From assembly GCA_033782935.1 (NCBI GenBank), contig JAWQEG010001223.1, forward strand, positions 22,501-86,500: a DNA stretch of 64,000 nt, in the 5' to 3' direction. The notes under the pieces were generated by a model. It was not told where the DNA came from. It worked only from the letters and a program-made list of their open reading frames with translations, and ran no database searches. Origin of the DNA: Petrolisthes cinctipes (Eukaryota; Arthropoda; Malacostraca; Decapoda; Porcellanidae). The translations under genes and the position numbers were made by a program. Positions 56,082-64,000 of the stretch are shown piece by piece. Positions within the stretch are counted from its first letter, which is position 1; every line of letters begins with the position of its first letter.

Positions 56082-59000
56082 CTAGCATGGTGTGCCTTCA
56101 GCCCCTCCACCTGAATCTGGCGGTGAATCTGTCATTGAGGAACTGGTGTGGTTCACATGGTTACACACATCACCGTCGACCTCATCAGCCGTTGCTTTAC
56201 CATCACACTCAGGAGGACAAGGAACCGGCTTGGTGGTGGTTGTGGTGGAGACCTCAGGGATAACTGGGTGGAACTCTCCCAACCCTGATGCTCCCACTGC
56301 CCCCAAACTGGCTGCTGCTGCTGCTGACTCTTGAGGTGGAAGGGATAGTTGTGGTGTTTTCCCTGTAGTACTGGTTATAGGATCTGTTGTTGAGGTCAGA
56401 TTACCATTACTGGCTTTAGTGACGGCAACAGAGTGTAGTCCGTGGGTTTTGCCGCCCATGAACAGGTTTGCCCTTGAGGTTTTCCTAATGCGTGTCCTGA
56501 CAGGTCCCCCGGCTTGCATACCCGTCGCCCCACGTACATCCTTGTCCTTCTCACTGGGGCTACTCTCCCGTTCCTTCTCCAGGGCCTGAGACTCCCTGAA
56601 GGAGGCAACTGGTGACTTACAGTTGGTGAGGTTTGAAGACATTGGAATATTCTCTAAGCCAGCTGGTGCAGACATTTTACGAAATTCTTCCTTCAGCATC
56701 TGGAAATTTTTCTGAAATACAAAACACCAGGTATGTAATTTAATTTGTTGTATAGCTTTGATGTTATTCATTAAAATATATACATAAAAATATTTAACTG
56801 TAAGAAACATATAAAGGTCTTTTTTAACATAAGTGTTTCTTGTTCAGCCAGAAAGCTCACTCATTGACCAGGGAGTTTCTCAGGTACTGTACTGTACTAT
56901 TCTCTACACTTCCAGGAAAGAAAAATTAAATATAAATTATATTAGTACGAAACAACTTTATATAGATTCTTAAAGAGAGAGAAAATAATAGTTTTAGAAC
57001 AATACCTTAAGTCCTACAGTACTGTGAGCAATAGTCTTGCCAGCCCTGCGGTTCTCACTCAGTGACTCCATATTGGTAATCCATCCTTCAACCTGCTCCA
57101 GGATCTCTTTGTGCTTCAACCAGAAATGACGATCTATTACCTGAAGTAAACAAAATATAGTAATTAACACACTATTACCTCATGTAAACATAATATATTT
57201 AATGACACTTTATTAACTCAAGTAAATAATATATATCTAATGATGCTCTATTTTCTCAAGAAAACAAAATATATTTAATAACACACTATTTCTTCAAGTA
57301 AATAAAATATATTTAATGATGCTCTATTTCCTCAAGTAAATAAATATATTTAATGATGCTCTATTTCCTCAAGTAAATAAAACATATTTAATGACAGCAA
57401 TAACTACTTAAAATATACTTCAAAAGAGGAATAAAATTAACCCTCATACACTCTGTCATTGGGTAAATTGCAAATCAGTTGTGCATGAAAGTGACTTAAC
57501 ATATCCAACATGTCATCCTCCTAACCTCCTTGAAGCATGGTGATGGATTACGTAGTTGGTTTAGCATTCCCCATCTGACCGTAGCAGCGCGTATGTTGGC
57601 GTCATATTCTCGTGAGTTCTGCATGGCGGTGGGTGTGCCTCGGGACCTCTCATAACCCGGCTCATTGAAGTATGGTTCACTCACAAAGATCAGACTTTGG
57701 ATGGACACTAGCACCTGTATGTGGGTAATTATTAAAGATTTATTATAATGTATTATTTTTGTTATGGTTTGTTATAAGTGGCAAGAAATATAATATACAA
57801 TAGACAGATAATACAGTAATCCCTTGTTTTCCACTGTTGTTGTTATGTATGTATGATATACTGTTTGTAATGAATCATCCATGCTAAGTTATTTTTGCTA
57901 ATCTGGTCTTGTTTCCTGGCATACTTTGGAGGAATCAAGGCATCTCTTATGTACCAAAAGTCTACAGTAGTATCCTTAATGAGAGTACCCATGACCAACC
58001 TGAAGTAGGGATGAGGTTTGTGGGTTCCATTTCTCTTCTGGTCTGCCGTGCCACGTGTTAAGAATACTAAGACACACCTTCCCGTCCTGGTATAGGTTTG
58101 GGTTGAAGCGAACCTGTTGGATTAAGAGGGATAGTTTAGGTCTGAGATAGTACTTAGGTATATCATTAGGTGTATCTTATGCCCTGCCAATTTCCCATAT
58201 CATACATTAATATTATAATATTTACTTCATGTTAATACTCACCCTTCCTTCACCAGTGGTCTGAAGGTTGATGTGTAAGGGTGATGTTGGATAATCCACA
58301 GGGAAGTATACATCAAATTCAAAACAACCGTTAGCATACGGTGTGTCTTCAGGTCCTGTGATTAGCACCTGGTGAAGCAAACATTTTATTAGGCTACAGA
58401 TATAACATTATATTTTCTTTTACTTTTCAGTTTAATAATTGTACCAGTTAGTAAGACATTCAGAGTGTATATAACATCTATAGGGAAGGAACTGTACTGA
58501 CCTTCATGATATCAAGACGGTCCAAGTCAGTGCGTACAAAGACAGACGAGGAGTAGGATAGTGGGAGTGATGAGGAGAGTGTGACAGCCTCCTGTGCCAA
58601 CCGTTTCATTCGTCGTGTGGTGTACAATTCACCCGCCCCTCGCACCGACCCCTCATAGTGGTGAGACACAACGAACCGGATGCCTCGCTCACTGTCTTCA
58701 ACCACCATCTCATATGTGTCTGAGGAACAATACACGTCACATAAGGCTTTTGTATATTATATGTAACATTTGACAACAAACACCACATTAATATATTTTA
58801 AGGCAGGATATAAGTAGAAATAAACAATGATCATAATTATATGAAACATTTGAGAACAAACACCACAGGAAGGATATAAGTAGAAATAAAAAATGAGATC
58901 CATAAAACTGACAAAATGAAAGAGTGAGAACCAAAGCCAAGTGAGAACCTACCAAACTGTAGAGACTTGAGAGTAGAAAGATACACCTCCATAAGAGACT

Positions 59001-61115
59001 TAGAAGATGGAGGTTGTGCTGTTGCTCCCCCATCAGGCTGATCTTCTCTCTCCATCTCTTGTTGTAGTCGTTCTGTACACAGCTGTTATAGAACAATAAT
59101 GATGAAGTCTTTAGTACATACCAAGCATAACATATCTTATATAAACAACAGAACTAGACACACATGGGCATAAATTAAGTCTAAGTTATTGGTCTTTCCA
59201 CACATAACAAAATCTTATATGAATGAAAAGATGAGACAGGATAGGCAAGAATCAAGTCTAAGATTTTGGTGTATTTGGTTATATTAGATTTGAATAAAAA
59301 TAATGTTGTAACTAATATTAACCTTGACAACCATGGCAGTGTTCTGAATGTCTGGAACAATAAGTGACAATCCTTCTTCTTGTTCAGTGTCATCTGTTGA
59401 ACTGTTATTACTGTTACCACCACTTCCATTATTACTGCTTCCCCTTGTTATTCCTCCTCCTCCTCCTCCTCCATTTCCACTTCCACCACCACCTCCTCCT
59501 GCACTCCGTTCTTCCCCTGCTGTTCCTCCATTTGCTGTATTTCCTGTTGCTGCTGTGGATGTCTTTGAGGATTTCCATCTGAGTTTTGCCATGTAGGTAT
59601 TAACAGTGGTCTTCATTTTCTCCAGCAATGTGGGGACACAAGGTAATGCATTGCCATCTGCTTGTATGGTGGAGGAAGTAACTGTGTTGGTATTGGTTGT
59701 GGTATTGGTGCTGGTGTTTTGTGTTGTACAGGACTGTGGTGTGAGGAGTAGTGGGGCCAAGCTTGGTGTGACAGACAGTCCTCGTACCAAGGCCAGCAAT
59801 GCACGATACAGAGGTACATGTCGGGACATATCCAACACTGTCAGGGTAAAGAAAAGATGGGTATTGGCTATCAGTCACTCATATCAATTTAGTGTTTCTT
59901 ATTATTCTACAGTTGATAAAATATACATCTGTTTTAGGTTACTTTTTCAGGGGGGAAAAAATAATGCAATGCACAATTATAGTTTTCATGAACAGAAACT
60001 ATCAATACAATCCTAAAATCCCAAAATGTATTCACACATTGACATTTATACTAGTAACATTGAACAACTGCTAAATAGTCAACCATGGTACAAAAATGAA
60101 CAGTATAATAACTTACCCGAGTCATTACTGAGGTTTGATGCGATGGTTGTTATAAGTCCAGAGTTTTGGAAGAGGTGAAGGAGGGGAGGTGGAAGGGCTG
60201 GTGGTGTGTGTGGTGGAGGGGAGGACATAGATGAAGGTTGGATGGGACTGTCATTATGAGAACCACAAGACACTCCAGCACCTTCTACACCTTCAGTCTG
60301 GGAGTCAAAGCTGTCACCACCTGACACATCACCACCGTTGGTATGTTGTTGAAGCTCAGGTGGCAAAATATCTCCTGTGTATATACAAAGTTCATTTAAT
60401 ATAACAATGGCATCAATTACTTCCAACTTTGACCTACTACATTATGGTGAAATTTGTGGTATAAACAAAACGCCAACTGTATAAATTTTGTTATTTTTCT
60501 TCATAATCAGTAACTACGATATATATTTACACATACATAACTCTTTACATGGACTCAAAACAAGTACTGTAGCAACCAAATATTTACCAAAGACTGAGTA
60601 GATAATTTTGGTGGATATAAACATTTCTTATCATTACATCAAGAGTGTCGTGTACTTCAATGATGAACACACACAGTGACTTACCAGGGTTGATATACTT
60701 GGCCAGGAGTCTAACCAACCACACCACATGTTCTTCCTCTACCTTCTGTCTGACTAATGCTTGTTCTACATCCCAGCTCTGTGTAGTGCTGCCAGTACCA
60801 AACCCAGTACCCTTGGCCCAGTAATGGCAGCGATCTCCTTCACCTCGGTGTACTCCAAGACTCTCTCGGCCGTCCACACATGTTGCACGTGTTGTGGCCA
60901 CCACCAGACCAATGGGTACGTTCTATAAAGGTAAATAAGAAACCTCATGTTATTTTAATGTATATGGTTTATCACATGGATTGGAAAACATCATCAAACT
61001 ATCATAATTATGTAATACACTTTTAGAATGTTGAGCTGCACAGTAAAATAATTATTTAAATACTATTCCAAAAATGTTGAACAAATTGATCTTGGCAATG
61101 ACTAAAGATGAAAAG

Positions 61116-61156
<41 letters not shown>

Positions 61157-63904
61157 AGATTACTCCTTACAATATTAGCTGTGGGTTTCATTCCAACACC
61201 CAGGAAGAAGTTAAGAACTAAAATGTTTTTTGTGAAAATCCTACCTGGTGATAGAGTGAAGACACGACCTCTGGAGTGTCTTGGTGTGAGAGTGCTGCTA
61301 GACAAGCCAAGATGAGATGAAGTGCTCCAGACTCTAGACACATCCTCCTCAGTAATACTCCATCATCTGTAGTGAGGGGTGTCGCCTCCAACAGGGACTC
61401 CAGTACTTGGAAAGGCATTGTGGCCAGGGAACCTCCTACACCAGACCCTACAATATCACCTAAAGGATCAAGATAACAATCTTACATAATATTCTACAAT
61501 ACTAAGTCAATAAAACATTATAACATATTTATATTATCCCAGTATAACTTATTGGACCCAAGCCCACCCTATGGTTACAAATTATAATATACAGTAGACA
61601 GAGTATAATAAAGAGCTTGATTTTGGGCTTATAAACTTTTGTTACATTGGAACTCTTAATTGCTCAAAACTATACCACAAAACAGGACCAGATGAACAAA
61701 AATAATGGTGGCCTGTTATTTGAAATAGTTTGGAAGAATCAGTTGCTCCAGATTTAGCAACAACACTGTACACACCTCCATCACCATCATCAGTGACGCC
61801 AAGTGCCAGACGCAGGAGACAGCAAGCCTTGTGTGTGTCTTTGAGGAGTGTCTCAGCATACCCAGGGAGACGTAGGAACAGTGTAAAGGCTCCTAAGGCA
61901 TGAGGTGGTATGGATGGTAAGGTAAGTAGACTAACTGTACCTCCACCTACTGGTCCTGGTGAACCTCCACTACCTCCACCCATCAACAGATATTCAAATG
62001 CGTTGGTCGACTGTCAGGGAGAAATGTTGTGTTAGCAATGGGTTTCTTGTGCATGTTTTTCTCTCTGCCTCCACTGCATTGGAAAATATATAGAAGAATG
62101 TGTGTCAGTCAAACTACTGAATAGAACAAGTACAAATGATATAATTATTTATGTGTGTAAACTCACCTCATAATCGTTCATTTCTACACTGACCCAGTCG
62201 TTCTCCACCACAATCTCTCCCTTGTCACCATTACTGGGACGTGATGACGACCCACTGTTGGGCTGCTGCAACGGTACAATAACACACATACACAATTACT
62301 AACACTGAGTCTATACTGAGTAGGTATATTATTACTATGGTCCCTGATATATTTAATGTATACATCCACAACTTCATTTTACACTCAGTCCCTCATTGAA
62401 AACCACTAAATGTTTTCCCGGTGTTCTATTTTTCATTACCATACAGAATAAGTAATTTACTGAGTCAGTGATAAATATGTTAGCATAATATTAAGGGTGT
62501 ATTGTATTAGCCATATCAAGTGGCAACATAATTGATAAAACATTACATTACCTGCTGGGCCATATCAGGGTAGAGGAGTGACATATGCTGAGCCAGGAGT
62601 GACAAACCTCCCTGACTGGTGAAGACATGTAGTGTTGACTGTAGTGGTTCCATACTAAGTAATGCTCCCTCACGACCACTCTCACACTCTGGTACACAAA
62701 ACACAAAATACACTATAGTACACTTTGGAAAACCATAACACTATTACTCTCAACTTGGTAAAGAATGAAGTGTATGGGCATCCTTAACCTTTATATTGTT
62801 CATCTATTAACTTGTGTGATGGTCAACTTGGTACAGAGGGAACCTTGTTGGTGATCACTAACCTCTGTTGCCGTCCCTGCGGTTGGTAAGAGTAAGTGTG
62901 ACGTGTGAGACTGGTGAGTGGCCATCGTGTCGTAGAGCGGCCATCAGTTGGGCCACAGTGAAGGCCGAGGGGAGGCCGGCGGTGGAGCCAAGACTCTCAT
63001 GGACCAATACATATGATGAGGTACTGGAGGCGCGGCCAGTTCCACAACCACTACGATATTGACGCTCTGCATCTTGTTCTCCTCCTAAACCAATAAACAA
63101 CAATTAAATAATCACATTTCCTATCTTAGTCAAGAGTTTCAATTTACCAACTCATTAACCTGATCTTTCATTACTTGGGATAACCATTATGATTTACAAA
63201 CCATTTTACTAATCATACTAAATAATAACAAAGTGTTGTGTCACCTCTCTTGGTCATTCTGTTGTAAATTGTAGCATTGGCTTTGTTCTTGCTTCTCTTG
63301 TCCTTGGCTGTGACCCCAGCAGCTACTGAGAGTTTGTCCATCAGTTCCAAATGTCCTACTTCATTGGCTTCCCTTGGGTCACCTCCAGCTAAGTCTAAGT
63401 CACCTCCACTACTGCTTAATACACCATGGGACCAATCTGAAGACATGGGTAAACAATGTTAATATATTACACAACTGACTCACTCAGGGGGTAAAGAAAA
63501 TGGATATAATCATTATCATATAGTCAAAGTAAGAAATTATCTACAATTCATGAATAAGTGAACATTTCTCTTCTCTTCTAGTTGCTGGTCTGATGTTGAC
63601 AGAATTTCTCACACAGTTGAGACTGAATGAAATAACAAAATAATACATAAGATCCAGTACACACCGGTGACCATCTTGACAATATCAGCCATAGTTGTTG
63701 TAGTGGGTAAACTTAGTAGTCGTGTCTTGTGTCCAGCACCAAACTTTGGATGGTGTGTGAGTGGAGGAAGACAACATCCTGGTGGAGATGAGAGTCCACC
63801 CTGGGGACTGTTGATGTGAACCACCACACGTTCCGTCTCAAGAAGAAGTTGTAGCACCAAACGTCGTGTGAACCCAGACATGGAGTGAAGGTAACTCACA
63901 CCCC
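56082..63904 (-). CDS. BIRC6: BIRC6 (BRUCE/Apollon), C-terminal ~1296 residues with UBC domain
   Basis: BIRC6 is a giant membrane-associated E2/E3 hybrid ubiquitin ligase that restrains caspases, SMAC and autophagy factors. Seventeen exons in transcription order: 63904-63665, 63436-63245, 63084-62863, 62688-62552, 62265-62167, 62010-61776, 61459-61245, 60922-60685, 60374-60117, 59837-59323, 59082-58953, 58719-58502, 58368-58243, 58113-58000, 57714-57526, 57140-57006, 56711-56082. All are GT/AG and phase-consistent. Family landmarks include [54 protein letters not shown] and [15 protein letters not shown]. The UBC core follows: [40 protein letters not shown] (catalytic Cys codon 58074-58072), [20 protein letters not shown], then [13 protein letters not shown]. 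The amino terminus including the BIR domain lies beyond the right edge. Exon 59837-59323 has a Gly/Ser/Asn low-complexity insert, and the last exon adds a 209-residue Ser/Thr/Ala-rich tail. Confidence 0.97.
57890..57975. mobile_element. Family B fragment in BIRC6 intron
   Basis: TGTTTCCTGGCATACTTTGG and AGGAATCAAGGCATCTC, then TATGTACCAAAAG: one half of a family B element. Confidence 0.6.
61110..61153. repeat. (TG)n microsatellite in BIRC6 intron
   Basis: A TG run of ~34 bases, intronic. Confidence 0.93.
61625..61769. mobile_element. Family B foldback adjoining a BIRC6 5' splice site
   Basis: TTTTGTTACATTGGAACTCT at the left and GTTGCTCCAGATTTAGCAAC + AACACTGTA at the right; interior AACAGGACCAGATGAAC. 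Its right end lies about 6-8 nt from the donor of the exon ending at 61776. Confidence 0.72.
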
Positions 63905-64000
63905 CTACAACATACAAAGGTAACAGCTTATTTAAGAATTATTAATAAATTTAAGGTTACTTATTATACAGAAAAACACATCTACATTCTGGTGCTTTGT

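Overview
This is a stretch of animal nuclear genome. The genes have spliced exons with GT/AG introns, and the space between them is packed with microsatellites, minisatellites, foldback (MITE-like) elements and decayed non-LTR retrotransposons. Four recognisable protein genes, the TTAGG-like interstitial repeats and the very high dinucleotide-repeat load point to an arthropod, most likely a decapod crustacean. The lineage is inferred; the sequence does not prove it.

Layout. 1-5.9 kb: only repeats (TG/TCTCTCTCCAAGTAT compound minisatellite, foldback elements, a ~150-bp tandem repeat, a 37-bp minisatellite). 5.9-19.1 kb (+): EIF5A, with a candidate promoter near 6 kb, four coding exons between 12.2 and 18.4 kb, and introns holding LINE fragments. 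19.1-31.6 kb: no gene recognised, dense foldback elements and simple repeats. 31.7-33.3 kb (+): LARP6-like RNA-binding protein in one coding exon. 33.4-41.0 kb: elements, LINE remnants, minisatellites and one orphan exon-like segment. 41.0-48.3 kb (-): a BRD7/BRD9-family bromodomain subunit of SWI/SNF, 15 coding exons with every splice phase closing to 761 aa. 48.3-52.9 kb: LINE tail, 23-bp minisatellite, telomere-like repeats. 52.9-64.0 kb (-): the 3' part of BIRC6 (BRUCE/Apollon), 17 exons covering the last ~1296 residues including the UBC ubiquitin-transfer domain; the gene continues past the right edge.

The genes are housekeeping or regulatory and do not form a pathway: translation elongation (EIF5A), mRNA binding (LARP6), chromatin remodelling (BRD7/9) and giant E2/E3 ubiquitin ligase control of apoptosis (BIRC6). 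The more novel material is in the repeats: several foldback families with TTAA-containing termini, a LINE whose ORF2 carboxyl terminus carries a copy-number-variable in-frame 78-bp repeat, duplicated 5' splice-site segments in EIF5A and BRD7 introns, and a minisatellite apparently born inside a foldback element. No rRNA, tRNA, CRISPR, prokaryotic or viral features were found.
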